In this document: piece by piece, positions 35,918 to 48,383 of the stretch
How positions within the stretch are numbered: position 1 is the stretch's first letter
Layout: every line of letters starts with the position of its first letter
DNA from: Glandiceps talaboti
Taxonomy: Eukaryota > Hemichordata > Enteropneusta > Spengelidae
NCBI RefSeq assembly: GCF_964340395.1
Contig: NC_135549.1
Location: 18,027,842 to 18,091,841 of the forward strand
DNA length: 64,000 bases
Reading direction: 5' to 3'
The notes under the pieces: model-generated
Told to the model about the DNA's origin: nothing
Databases searched by the model: none
What the model saw: only the letters and a program-made list of their open reading frames with translations
Program-made: the position numbers and the translations under genes

Positions 35918-36310
35918 TTCGAGCCAAAATTCACAAAAGTAAACCTCATCCGTTCTGACATTAATTAAAATTCAAAAGTTATTGACTGACAAAAGTATTT
36001 CTACATTTATGACGTTAATTAATGAAAGGGATAATGTTTGATGTTTTACATCTATGTATTATACACTCTGTGACCCCAATTTCTTTAAAGTGACGTATCA
36101 AATTCCAGTAAGACAAAGATCGATATATATCCAAATTATAAATTCAGATTAAAATAATTGTTGAATAACAAGACTATACCTACATTATGGCTTTGATCAA
36201 TGGAGTTGATAATATTTGATATTGTACATCCACAAAATATAACATTTGTGACCCCAATATTTTTTCAAAATTACATATCAAATTCCATAAAGACAAAGAA
36301 AGATAAATTT
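35035..36310. repeat. ~175-bp diverged repeat, about three copies, split by a microsatellite
   Basis: The motif GTGAC.TATCAAATTCCAGTAAGA occurs at about 35178, 36091 and 36268, preceded in the last two by GTGACCCCAAT and a shared T-rich lead-in. The compound microsatellite at 35596-35915 sits between the first and second copies. Confidence 0.6.
35596..35915. repeat. Compound (ACAT)n(AC)n(ACGT)n(ACAT)n(ACAG)n microsatellite
   Basis: About 320 bp of tetranucleotide and dinucleotide runs with sharp switches between motifs. Confidence 0.97.
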
Positions 36311-36319
36311 CCTTCTGAT

Positions 36320-38190
36320 GGATGTCTTGCTTCTTTCCTAGTTTTGTAAGCTCGTCTGTTCCGTTTTCAGTTTTACATGTATGTTACTCCATAAATTGAA
36401 TGGCTTTGAATGTTCCGTGACAGCGTTCTCATCAGTAAAACACAAAATATCACTTTCTTCACGTATTTTGCTTTAAGTATAATATACCATGCACGAGCAA
36501 AGTTCAACACGAAATATGGAATATACACTCTGGTCGTTCTACGTCACGACAACGCGCGTCAATGTCATGACAACGCATGTCTACGTCACTGGTTCTGCTG
36601 TGTTCGAGATGCGAGTCACAACGTTCAAAATTGTCTTCGATATTACTGGTGCTGGTATAATTATGTTATTCTCCAATAGTTTTCTTCATTTAGCCTAAAA
36701 GTACTCGTCTACCGACTCGTAGTGACAAAGACCTTTTAGGTCTCTCGTATTTTCCTTTCCTGAACGAAGAAAAATATTAGGGAATATAACATATAATTGT
36801 AATAAAATACATTCTACTACATTAATATAAAAAATACATCAATATCTAATTTTGTTTGTAATTAAAGCAAGCTTATTATTTGAATTGTCTTTCTCGTGAA
36901 CTATCCAATATAATTGTTAAACCTTCTCGAGAAAATTGCAAAATCCCAATCTGTGATAGTTTGTAACTTTGTCGTTATATTAACTGAAACCTCACTTGAC
37001 GCTTCCAGTAAAAGTAAACCTTCCATCGAGGAAATTGAATTTATTTGTAAAGTTGAAGCGGTTTTTTTCCTTTTTTGTTTTATCCTAACTAATAATCCCT
37101 AGGTAATCTTTGAGTCAATTACCATCGCTATATATAGCGATATTCGTAATAAGACGAAGTCAGACTTCTACTACAGTGTCATTGATTTCATTGTACTCTA
37201 TCCTTAGCAAGGACATTTACCCGATAATGAACAGATCAGGTTCGTCTTTATACCCATGAAGAAAATCTCTTAATCCAAGTGATGAGTTAAAAGCAAGGTT
37301 TTGCCTGCGGTTGAGTATTTTATGCCTCGATACATAAGCCATTGCCTATAGAGTTACAAAGGTAATGACTATGAGAGATCACTTTCACAGATACCATGGT
37401 TATTAACCCCAAAGAAAAGTATCCTAAATGGGGTGCCCTTGAAATACTTCAATAAAAGATTATACTAAGGTGTTGTTTTTCAATTTCAGCTACACTGTAG
37501 AGCTGCAGACCTTTGTCTGAAAAGATAATTTACCAACAGTACTGAAAACGTGAATACAACCCTAATGTTTAAGACCAGGGATTATCTCATAGACATTAGG
37601 CCATGCTTAGAAATTCACGACATAAAATGTATCATAAGAATACAACAATAGTATGACAATTCGGATCAGCTCCCCCTTCAAAAACAACTTAACATTATCT
37701 TAATTCATTAAAGTCTATTAATACATAAAAAAGATAGATAAAGGACCTTTAACTTTTAGTCTATTAGCATATATTTAACACTATAATCAAAACTTTCAGT
37801 TTCTAATCATTCCATGTGTATATAAACACATATCAGACAAGTAGAGCAACATGTTGTTGTATTTCGTTCAGAACTACAAAATATATGTGAACGTAAAATC
37901 CTGTAAACGATCAACAATGTTTTCCTTGCAAATGCAAATGTCAATTGATGTACTGTATGACTGAATCTCATTAAACATGAAGATTATACGGATTATCTTT
38001 AGAAAATAGCAGATTACAAGATTGCTTGTGATATCCAATATATACTGCTTGATGCATAATGTATTGCACTGCTGCCGTTGAGTGTTCCAAGACATTGCCA
38101 ATCAGTTGGACTGCGCCCTTGATTAAACAAATCCTGCAGTCAACGCTAACCAAACAGATCTGTCGAGCAGATGCACCACTTAGCACTGTA
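36320..38190. other. No gene recognised
   Basis: AT-rich DNA. An 18-bp perfect palindrome (ATCGCTATATATAGCGAT) lies at 37124-37141. Confidence 0.5.
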
Positions 38191-38191
38191 A

Positions 38192-38568
38192 GGCCAAATA
38201 AAAAAGTTGTTTGGTTCCGGTTACCTGACCCCACCTAGGTTTTCACGCCGACCCTAAACTTTTTTTTGCGCATTCGAGAATAATTATAATAATGATAAAA
38301 TCGCGAAAATCTTGAAATCTCGCAAGAAATAGTGAGTGCGGAAACTGACATCAACTTAAAAAGACAATATAAAACTATTCTTCCAATCTGTAATGGTTGG
38401 ACATCTGATAGGAAGAAATAAACAACACAAGACCATTTGGACAACAATGGAAAACCTGAACTAGACATTCACATATGGAAAAAATATAATAAAATAAAAT
38501 AAAAAAATGTACCTACCCCACCTATTTTACACTTAAATGTAATCGGAACCACACAACTTTTTTACGCC
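38192..38568 (+). mobile_element. MITE, TAA-flanked family, copy C
   Basis: It starts GGCCAAATAAAAAAGTTGT and ends with the inverted counterpart ACAACTTTTTTACGCC. TAA flanks both sides (38189-38191, 38569-38571). It has no coding capacity. A TAA duplication and GG-starting inverted repeats suggest PIF/Harbinger-type MITEs. Confidence 0.75.
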
Positions 38569-38574
38569 TAATTA

Positions 38575-39290
38575 GTGTAATCTTAAAGTATCAAACTACA
38601 GAATTCATGCAGGTATTATTTTAAGATCGAACTAACCAAATTGTACATCTACCACCTTTATCTGTAAGGTGTTAGGATGGATTTTATTCATGGCAGACCA
38701 TACAACATATATATCACTGTTTGCTTTCAAAGAAATAATTCATCGCCTATCGGTTCCGAGTAAATGGACCTGTCTCTTGTCAGATACAAGGCTCACGCAA
38801 AATAGGTTATTGAATAAAATATACGAGACCTATATTTACGAGCAAAGAATTCTTAGAAAACAAAGAATAGATTCAGCATGACATGCGATTTTCTAAATTT
38901 ACAAGACCTTTCAGTTTTATGACTATTTCCATCTTCACCGTCTACAGTTATGGCATTACCAATATTTCTTTTACGTCGAAAGTAGAACATAAAACTAAAA
39001 TATATTGATTTTACTTTCTTGTTGCTGTTCAAACGGGAGATCTAGTGCAATGTTTATTTAAAAAGACGTTCATCTCTCTTAAAACGATAATAAGAAATCT
39101 CTGGAACATTATTCTTACGTTCTTTTTAGGCGAGTGATGTATATTAAAGTGATGCGTACTTGTAGAGGAAATTTTCTCTCGAGACATTAAGTTTTATTGT
39201 GGCTTGTCACTTGTTTAGGTTATGTTCAGATGAAGATAATGGGATGTAGATACCAGATAGAACAAAATGATCAATAAGAGGGAAAGAAGA
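38575..39290. other. No gene recognised
   Basis: Nothing beyond ordinary AT-rich sequence. Confidence 0.5.
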
Positions 39291-39527
39291 ACCATTTCTG
39301 TATGTGATTCCTACCACATACCATAATATAAATAAGTGAAAATGCAATTATTTCTCTATGTGATTCTTACCACACACTATAAGTGAAAATGAAACCATTT
39401 CTCTATGTGATTCTTACCACATACTATAAGTGAATATGAAACCATTTCTCTATGTGATTCTTACCACATACTATAATATAAATAAGTGAAAATGCAACCA
39501 TTTCTCTATGTGATTCTTACCACATGC
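39291..39527. repeat. Minisatellite, ~50/60-bp unit, five copies
   Basis: ACCATTTCTCTATGTGATTC + TTACCACATACTATAA is repeated five times with small changes. Two units carry an extra TATAAATAAG segment, so two unit lengths alternate. Confidence 0.85.
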
Positions 39528-39529
39528 GT

Positions 39530-40610
39530 GAATAAATTGATTAACAGCAAGGTGTTTAGAAGAATTTGTGGAAAAGTAACTTATCCATGAAAACGTGCGT
39601 TAATTACTGTATAAATGTGTTGTTTTTGTAGAATCAAATTGCCCGTACAAGTACAATATAAGCCTGTGGCTCTAATGTTAAGATATACCTATACTTTATT
39701 TTTTAATGGTGTTACAGAATGAAGGATTAGAGCTAGAGACATCTAAATAGGCAGCACATTTATCTACAATATCAGCCTAGGTGGAAAAATGTTTGAAAAG
39801 AATTGCAATTTACATCAGTTCTGAACTTTGATCTTTGTCAAGTTTTAAGAAGCACTTTTGCTTTTAAAAAAATATACACGTATTCTTCTATAACGTCATT
39901 ATCTCAATTTATAAGACAGGTGTGATGTGCCTGTATACATCTGTCTGCGTGAAGCGTTATATAAGTACCCCAGGTCACACTCTGTTTCCAAACCTCTCAT
40001 ACACAACATATTATTTAGATGTTGTCCGACCTCCGATATGACATAACCGAGCCATCCAAGCAAACACTTAATTCCTGTTTCAACACACAAATCACATGGT
40101 ATGGTGGCATATATCAATATAGTACGTCTGCTTCTGATCCCAGATCGCCAATTTGATAAGAGATGAACATTCAAATGAACTGTAGGTCTCACCTATACTG
40201 CAACATACAAACTTACGCTCAACTCGATTGAGATGAAAGCCAGGTGCCCCATAGACTGACGTATGGGGGGGGGGATGGGGCTCCGAACATGGACAAAGTT
40301 CATCCAGGTTGTATGGTATTTTGGTTAGAGTTAACCAGCCGTGTGGTTGTTATGTACAGGTTGGAACCCTTATAATTTTGGGTTGGTTTGTGTAAGGAAA
40401 CGTTTGGCGATACGTTCCCGGATCGGTAATAGTTGATCCTTCTAGATGAACGTTTCGAAACCGCGGGAAATAATAATTATGGTAACCTATTCGACAAAAC
40501 ATTTCGTTCCCAGGGTTGATGGCTACAAAATAACACGTTTGTATAATTATGTTTTTACGAAAATGGTGAAATAGAACGGTGACAGCGACAATGACGCTGA
40601 TGTTTAGTTT
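39530..40610. other. No gene recognised
   Basis: A poly-G run lies at about 40266. A small CCCCATA...TATGGGG palindrome lies at 40246. Confidence 0.5.
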
Positions 40611-40654
40611 TTTTATGATGTTGATGATGACGATGATGACGATAATGACGACGA

Positions 40655-40664
40655 GGCAGAAGAA

Positions 40665-40724
<60 letters not shown>

Positions 40725-40748
40725 GGTATTGGTTGTGGTGGTGGTGGC
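40655..40748. repeat. (GAT)n(GGT)n microsatellite
   Basis: Trinucleotide GAT units switch to GGT. No open frame with splice borders surrounds it, unlike the GAT run at 4715. Confidence 0.9.
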
Positions 40749-40749
40749 A

Positions 40750-42090
40750 GATTAATATTTCAATATTATTAACTCAAACAGTTCATCTTTGTCAACTTCT
40801 ATTAGTTTGTTTTATTTATTTATTTCAACCTGTGCCGTTACGTTGTTTCATTTACTTTTTGATGACCAATCTTTGGCTAACAAATTAACAGCGTCTAGCC
40901 TAAGCACAACCCGACTGAGTTTCCCAATATGCATGCCATAATCGATCAAATAGTTTATATAAAAGACGTATGAACTTACTTCTATCGGAGATGAAACATT
41001 AAGGTCATTACTAGGACATTCCAAATAGGTAACCATACGAGACATAAGCGATTGACAAAAATGTGAAGCAATAAGTGAAGTTATAAGTTTATGACTATAA
41101 TAGTAATTTTTGACATTGAGAAAATATCACCAATAATTATGAATAAATCAAAAAGAGACATTTCATCTTCGCGAAGTGTTCTGAATGATCACTATAGAAG
41201 GCTGCTTAGCTAATGGTGATTGGAAAATCGGATCTCCTGTTGAAAGATATTGATTACTGTATACTAACTGGGATAAAATGCATCTTTGACATTTATGATA
41301 ACTTTATATAAATCACCATCATCACTCACCAGACATTTATTCCCTTTGTTGAAATATTGTATCTACTTTGTCGGTGCGGTCGATGTGGCCTCAACAAACA
41401 TAGACCCTCCACAGGGTGTTTTATATCGATCCCTTGTAAAAGGCTAGTTAGTTTTATTATATCAAAGGCAATGTGTCATAAAACTATGTATTGACAGGTG
41501 GATTTAAAACGCCAAGTAAACGTCTTGATTCGATTTATGAACACTGCAAAATGTCCCGAGGTAAAACTGCAATAACCATGTAAAATGTAATGTCGTTTTA
41601 AAGAACAGGAATCGGTTTCATCCGTGATATTGCATTTTGCTTAGTACTTGAGATAATTTACATTCAATTATGAAGTGCTTCCAATGACAATACGACACTT
41701 TCCAATGAGTTATTCAAACGTTATCTACTCAATCGACCATATCACAGTCGTCGTTGAGAAAGAATATCGTTGCAAATGAAATGTGCGCTGTTTACAGTCG
41801 TGATTTCGCCACATTGCCAGGCTCCAACTACTACCAGAAGTCAAGGTTCGTTGATTTGTTTAACGGACGGAACTACATGTAAATGTTGCTAGAAACCAGT
41901 AAGGCAATTTCTTATCCAACCTGCCTCTTTATAGTATGCAAACATAATGAAAAATTGTTCTTGTAAAGATTTTAGTTAATTTCATCCGGATGTTTTGGAT
42001 CTCAAAGCTTTTGTAGTGTATGATGCCACGTCATTTTCAATTGCTAAATTTCTACATTTAATGTTCTGTTATATACCTTAGTAGTTATTA
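40750..42090. other. No gene recognised
   Basis: An eroded micro-palindrome-like word (ATAGACCCTCCACAGGGTG) lies at about 41400, without flanking repeats. Confidence 0.5.
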
Positions 42091-42091
42091 C

Positions 42092-42187
42092 ATTACTTAC
42101 AGTAATATTCTGAGCATCTTTAACTTAGTGGTCATTATTAATGACCACTAATAAGTTAAAGATGCTCAGAATATTACTGTAAGTAAT
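42092..42187. repeat. Foldback hairpin, ~46-bp arms
   Basis: ATTACTTACAGTAATATTCT... pairs with the inverted copy ending ...AATATTACTGTAAGTAAT. The arms are identical except for a 3-bp gap and are separated by only a few bases. It is probably a small DNA-transposon remnant. Confidence 0.8.
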
Positions 42188-42199
42188 AATAAGTATACA

Positions 42200-45100
42200 A
42201 GAAACCTTTTATGTAGAAAAACATAACACAACCTAAATTCTATACCAAATCCTTAAAATGAAGATGAAAAGATGAATATTGAAATTTTCGTTTAGAAGAT
42301 ATTTATTCATCTCCATCAAATTAACTTGCCTTACCAATTCTTCCCCGAAATGGACACATTTCCTGAAATTAGATTCTAGACTTCTAGAGTAACTTTGCAT
42401 GTGTGTTGGAATCCAATCAGCAGTAATTGTATTTGTTTGAAGCTTAAGAAATTTTCTATTAATGTGCACCACTAAATCTACGGAACGTTAAGGTAAAACA
42501 GATATAAAATATAAGTGAAGTTACGGGAAGTCTTTTTAATCGTTGTCGTTTCTGTGTTTAAACTATGTTTAGCAAAAAGTCCAATTTATGTACCTGTTAT
42601 GTAAATTTTGAGAGATGAAATCTTAAAATTTTGCTTGGAAAACATTTGGCTGGATACAGCACCGTTAAAATACCCTAACACAATTGTCTTCCAATTCCCC
42701 CCCCCCCCGAAATGCCTATAGAGCCATCGACTCTTGGCACCGGAAATCGCGCCTATATACTATATATATCAATGCTAGGTTTCACCTCAGTGCATAGTAA
42801 AGTACATATTTTCTATTTTATGCATCGGGACCTGTGGTGAATATAATATGTGTACCTTACTCTGAATCATTAGTACTTGAGAATCATCACAAGGGATTTT
42901 GTGCAACGAATGGTACCACCTGTGACTAAATTGCTGCTATAGCCAAAGACGATGAGTCAACAGTTATAGGGCGATTACTTGAAGTGAAGCTAATATTTGA
43001 GGACAGATATCACAATTTCATTATTCATATCCAGAAAATCAATGAGAAATGGAATGGGTGGAATCATAACCCTACCTTTAGAACTGTTAGATAATGTTAC
43101 AGGTCATTACATAAACATTTCGTACATTATGTATAAACAATCATTTGTAAATGCACATACTATACAGTATTCAACTACACTCTAAACTATACATGGCGAC
43201 TGTATCGTGTTGAGTACAACTGTCGCACCTGAGTACTAGTAGTTAAATTCGTCCTGATGACGGTCTTTCCTCGCAGCGTATGCACGTATGAGCCATTTTC
43301 CTTGTCCTTTAAAATAGACACACACATACATTATATATGCATAGGATACAGTATATTATGGCATAATATCGTGACAAATTACCGATATAAATTGATTAAA
43401 TTGCTACCACGTGATGTGTGGCCACTTAGGGGTCTCGAAGGACCGAGAAAGTAATACCCAACTAACATGTTAGTCAATACTTAATCACACTTCACCTGCA
43501 AGTTCTTCAAGGTCATTTCGGCGTTGTCTCTATTCTGTTTAAATCTTTAACACTTTAACACCAAGTCTGAAAGATTATTTTAGAGCATGGCGATTATACG
43601 GGGACAAACACTATTCTTTCAACTTCAATGAAACATCCATTTCTACATCTTACGATATCTTCGCCTCATTATTTTTCAGCGTCAAACTGTAATGCATCAT
43701 TCCTCGCGAAATGCACACGACAATTTATTATACAAAGATGAACGGAGATTTAGGGACAACCACAGTCAGCTTTTGAAGCATCAACTGTCTTTACTATTAA
43801 CTAAACATGAGATTTTGGTCGTAAAAATACTAAGGCTTCCAAATTCATGCAATGTATAATCGAATTAGGTCAGTTAAATTGAACCAACTGACTTATAGCC
43901 GCAGGCGGCTATTCTTTTAGTGATATGAACTAACATATTCTAGGATGGATGGATGTATGCGTTATGACGTTTGATGTATAACTTAGCAAAGTATGTTTAT
44001 CGTATCGTCGGCCTTACTTAACTCGACCTTATTTAAAATAATAAACTTGGAAGACCTGTATATTATAAAGACCATTTTCAATGCCAGTTTGAAAAAAAAT
44101 GAAGTTGCACAAGCTACCATGCGTACGTGTGTACATGTGTTGTGTGTGTGCGTGCATTTTATTGCCTATCACAAGTGTTTCATTGTTATTAGTCGGGATC
44201 GTCAGAATCCTACCCAAGATGGACAAAAAGTACGAAGATGATCGACACATTTTATCACGCAATAGTGAACATTAATTTTTTGTTGTAAATAAATAGTGAA
44301 ATTACGACGACTACGTACGAGTGCAATATTTGCCTCAGCAAACTGTATCATTAATACCTCTTCATGTTTATCAAAATCATTTTCTTTCAGGGTAGGATGT
44401 ACCATTATAAAAAAATATTTTAGGAATTTGCAAGTTTGAAGACAAGACACATTTTCTCAAACCGGATATATTTCGTATTTCAGGAACTGATGCTGAAAAC
44501 ATTAGTCAGAATTAAAATATAGATTTGCATATGAAATGATTGCATGCTAGAAAATATATTCTCCCAGGAATAACAATAAACCTTATCATAATGTAATTTA
44601 ATACCATAAATGTTTTATGACTTGACCATAAAAAGTCTTGTAAAGTCATGGGACCACAGTAGCATGAGTCTCCATTGCATGCATGTCGATGGCTTAGGGT
44701 AGTTATAATCACTGAAAATAAAAACATTTTGTCTTTGCCTTCCCTATGGAAACGTTATGTCATGGTGATGTCTGTCTGTCTGTCTGTCTGTGCGTGTCAT
44801 TATTTTCTCAAAAAATCAATTGGCTTAATTGAAACGAAAAACTTCATTCAATTGGGTAAAATTGTTTAAGTTTTGATAAACATACCATGAATATTAATGA
44901 GGAATTTGCTGAAATAAAGACATCTTTAGACATATTTTTCAAATTTCTTAAGAGTTGGTATATACATTGACGATAATAAAACATGTGTGTCCCATTAAGC
45001 ATGATCATGAAGCTTTAGAGTTAAATGAGGAATTCGCACAATTAATGATTTTCGATAATTTCACTATATCTTAAAAAACAGTAGGCCCTAAAATACTGCC

Positions 45101-45350
45101 AACAGTATCGGGTATATATAGCATATCTAGTATGAGTAACGTTTGGATGTCGAGGATAAAAGAGATTGGTCAAGAATGGTAACCATTAGATATTCTACAT
45201 TCATTTCAAGAGTAACGCTATAATTGAATCGTTATTCAATATAAAAAAATATTGGTTGTGAAATAATTAAATAGCCTGAATTTAAATGAAAAAAAAATCA
45301 TTATATAGCGAAACCAGCCCTAAAACAAACACATGATCGTTGTTAATGAT
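42200..45350. other. No gene recognised
   Basis: AT-rich, with a poly-C run at about 42700 and a TGTC run at 44770. No splice-bounded frame with recognisable wording. Confidence 0.5.
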
Positions 45351-46535
45351 TACAATGTACTAACTTATACAGGGATTTAGGCTTGTCTGTCCATCATGAA
45401 ATTGTAAGTAGAATGAAGTTAGGTTTGGCCATTATCTATGGACATTACGTAGTAGTAATAATACTAATAATGATAGTAATGATAGTAATAAAGTAAAGAT
45501 ATGAACTATGAAAAGACATCGGCTACCAGATGGTGATCTGTTTTCAAAATGATAAAGCACACCTAGAAATGTTATTTTAAAATCATGTGAATTTCCATAA
45601 ACCGTATGCCTTAATTTGGGTTCAGTGCAAAGATGCATCACCCTCAATTCTTGCCTGGTATAAATAGCATCGGCAAGAGTTCAGTAGAAGTGAACACTGT
45701 ATGCAAATTATGTTAGCATTAAGTAATAATAACTCATTCGATAATACCTTGGTGGTATGTTGACACATTGACTAAAGGCTCAAAAAAACGAAGTTAAATT
45801 TCTTTACAAATACACAATAAATAATAACATAATACATTTTCATTTTTCATTTTTTACATATCATCGTGGTGTTACATATATAATTTTTGAATTCACGTTG
45901 TATGGGGCTGAGGGAATGTCAACTGTCAACATAAAAGTTCAAATAGCTATTTTGCACGCCCACAAAAAACACATATTTTTATAAATGATTACTAACTTAT
46001 ACAGGGACGTAGGCTTGTCTGTCCATAATGAAATTGTAAGTAGAATGACGTTAGGTTTAGCAACCATCTATAGACATTAGGTGAACAGTACAAGGGAAAG
46101 AATAAGATTAAAGCATAGCAATATAGAGAGAACGATATTTTTGTGAATTTACATAGAACTGTAACTGTGGTTATGGTGGTGGTGGTGGTGGTCATAAACA
46201 TGTGAAAATTCAAAAGCTGTCGGCTCTAAGATGGTGATCTGTGTTCAAAATGCTAAAGTTCACCTAGGAATGATATCCTAAAATGTCAATCAGTCATAAA
46301 TTGTATACCATACGCTTGTTTCGGTGCAATGATATACTACCCTCAATTTCTATCAGGTATATATAGTATCAGCAAGAGTTCGGCAGAAGTGGGCATTGTT
46401 TGCAAATTATGTTACAAATAAGCAGGTACCAATTTGGTGGTTTGTTGATAAACTGACTTGAGGTTTTATGAACCAAAGTGGAAAGTTACAAATAATTAGG
46501 GAATGTCAGTTGTCAACGTGAAAGTGCACATATCT
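45351..46535. repeat. Diverged tandem duplication (~630-bp unit) with a TATA-like box in each copy
   Basis: Copy 1 is about 45351-45960 and copy 2 about 45985-46535. Shared segments in order are ACTTATACAGGGA, GGCTTGTCTGTCCAT, GATGGTGATCTG, GGTATAAATAGCATC / GGTATATATAGTATC, GCAAGAGTTC and GCAAATTATGTTA, then GGAATGTCA..TGTCAAC. Confidence 0.7.
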
Positions 46536-46539
46536 AAAT

Positions 46540-47090
46540 GTTTTTATTACTTTACTATTCTTCATGGGGAAATTTTGTATTTCAATAACACTGACACGAA
46601 AGCATACATATGTACACTGGTGGTAAAACTGGTGGCCAATGGCCGCCCAGGACATCAGTTATACTACTCAATAATTGTTTTCAGCATAGAAATATAACAA
46701 TATTTGGGAGAGTATAATTATAACAAACTAAATAAAAATTATAAAACATAGTATGAATATAGATCATGTTACAAAGCTGGCTGACAACATACTATAAGCA
46801 ACTGGGTTTAAATTTGAAAACCAAGTGGTGACCACACAAATTAACCTGCCCTTTGTTGAATTTTCAATTTTAGGTCAAGAAAATAATATGACCCTACACT
46901 GAAACACGGATTTTTACTATACAACAAGAACAATTATTCTATATCAGTTTGAAAGTTTCTGACACGTTTACCTGTTCCATGATCCACTACACGTTGGCTA
47001 CTGAAACACACTAATGCAGAACAATGATTGTATTCAAATTTTGGAAGTAAACGGGTTTTTAACTTCCTCTGAAGGCGAGGTAATGTCTTT
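46540..47090. other. No gene recognised
   Basis: Ordinary AT-rich sequence. Confidence 0.5.
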
Positions 47091-47097
47091 CTCTGCC

Positions 47098-47099
47098 TA

Positions 47100-47154
<55 letters not shown>

Positions 47155-47330
47155 GCCTGCCAGTCTGTCTGTCTGTCTGTCTCTCTGTCTGTTTGTCAGT
47201 CTGTCTGTCTGTCTGCCTGTCAGTCTGTTTGTCTGTCTGTCTGTCTCTGTCTCTCGCTTTCTGTCTCTGACTCTGTCTCTGTCTCTGTCTTCCTGTGTGT
47301 CTGTGTATGTGCCTGTGTCTCTGTCTGCGG
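47098..47330. repeat. Degenerate (CTGT)n / (CT) microsatellite
   Basis: CTGT units carry frequent single changes, grading into CTCTGT. Confidence 0.95.
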
Positions 47331-47339
47331 GCACATAGA

Positions 47340-48379
47340 TAATCTAAACACTCATCAATTCTAATGAAACTTGATACATGTACACAGACATCAGTTACAT
47401 GGTAAATATATTGATGATAATGAAACGCACGTGTCCTATGTAGAAGCTTGTTTATGCTTTTGATTTCAATGGGTCATTTGCATAGGTGATGAAATTTGCC
47501 GGTTAAATATCATGAATGATAGCTCATTCCTTACTGAAGGTATTCAGATAACATGTGGTTAACTTCGGTTTCTACCCTATGCATACAACTTAGCTACGAC
47601 GTGGTAATGCTACTATCAAGGGTCTATTTAAACATCGGAAATCAATTCTTCATAGATCCTATCACATCGCATATATCATTCATTTTCATACCTTCGATAA
47701 TTAACCGGCGCCTGAAAACAGCAGTTCTGACAGCCTGAACGATAAAACAATGATATTCGCATAGTTTTAATTAGGATATTTTATTTGATCGTCCAAAAGG
47801 GAGTAATTTAGTCATATCTCGCACTGTAGCCAAGTTTTAACGAGCTTCCGTTTTATCAGATATTCAATTATAACAATTGACGAAATTACCCCAATACATT
47901 ATTTAAAGGTGTCTACATCAATTTAGCATATTGAACAATGTAGAGAATCTTTTTGAGATCCTTCGGCTGACAGGTTAGCTCATGGCAGTAGTGTACATAG
48001 CACTCTTGTCGAGTTGGTATAACGATAACAAGGAATAATTCATCCAAATAATTCGACTTCGGGTGAAGAAAAAAAAAGTAAAAGTACCATGTTGATGTAA
48101 GGATAGTATGTCGACTCATCGGGATATTCATGAAATACAATTAAAATGACAACTATATTCTAATTCTAATTTGACTCTTACATTTGTTACTTGATGCATC
48201 GAGTTTTCTGTCTTTTGGTAGACTATAGATGGTCTCAGACAGTGCATAGTACACACAAGTCAACGAACGAATTTGGAAACCTGTATTTTGATACAGCATT
48301 TTGTTACCAACAGACTGCATTTCAAGGAGAATGAACTACTGAGTTTATACAGTGTGGTATTGTTTGCTGCAAATTAAGA
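47340..48379. other. No gene recognised
   Basis: Ordinary AT-rich sequence. Confidence 0.5.
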
Positions 48380-48383
48380 TTAA

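Noticed and set aside
35544-35968. Long frames of YVCM, CLSV, HTYI and TDRQ repeats
   Set aside because: They are translations of ACAT/ACAG microsatellites, with frames open on both strands. The same holds at 47014-47364, 50629-51178 and 55711-56303.
40243-40270. CCCCATA...TATGGGG palindrome containing ATAGAC
   Set aside because: The flanks are poly-G without a direct repeat, so insertion cannot be shown.
41398-41430. ATAGACCCTCCAC word like the micro-palindromes
   Set aside because: The right end is degraded and no target duplicate is visible. It is perhaps an eroded copy, but not countable. The same applies to ATAGACCCTACAC near 33292.
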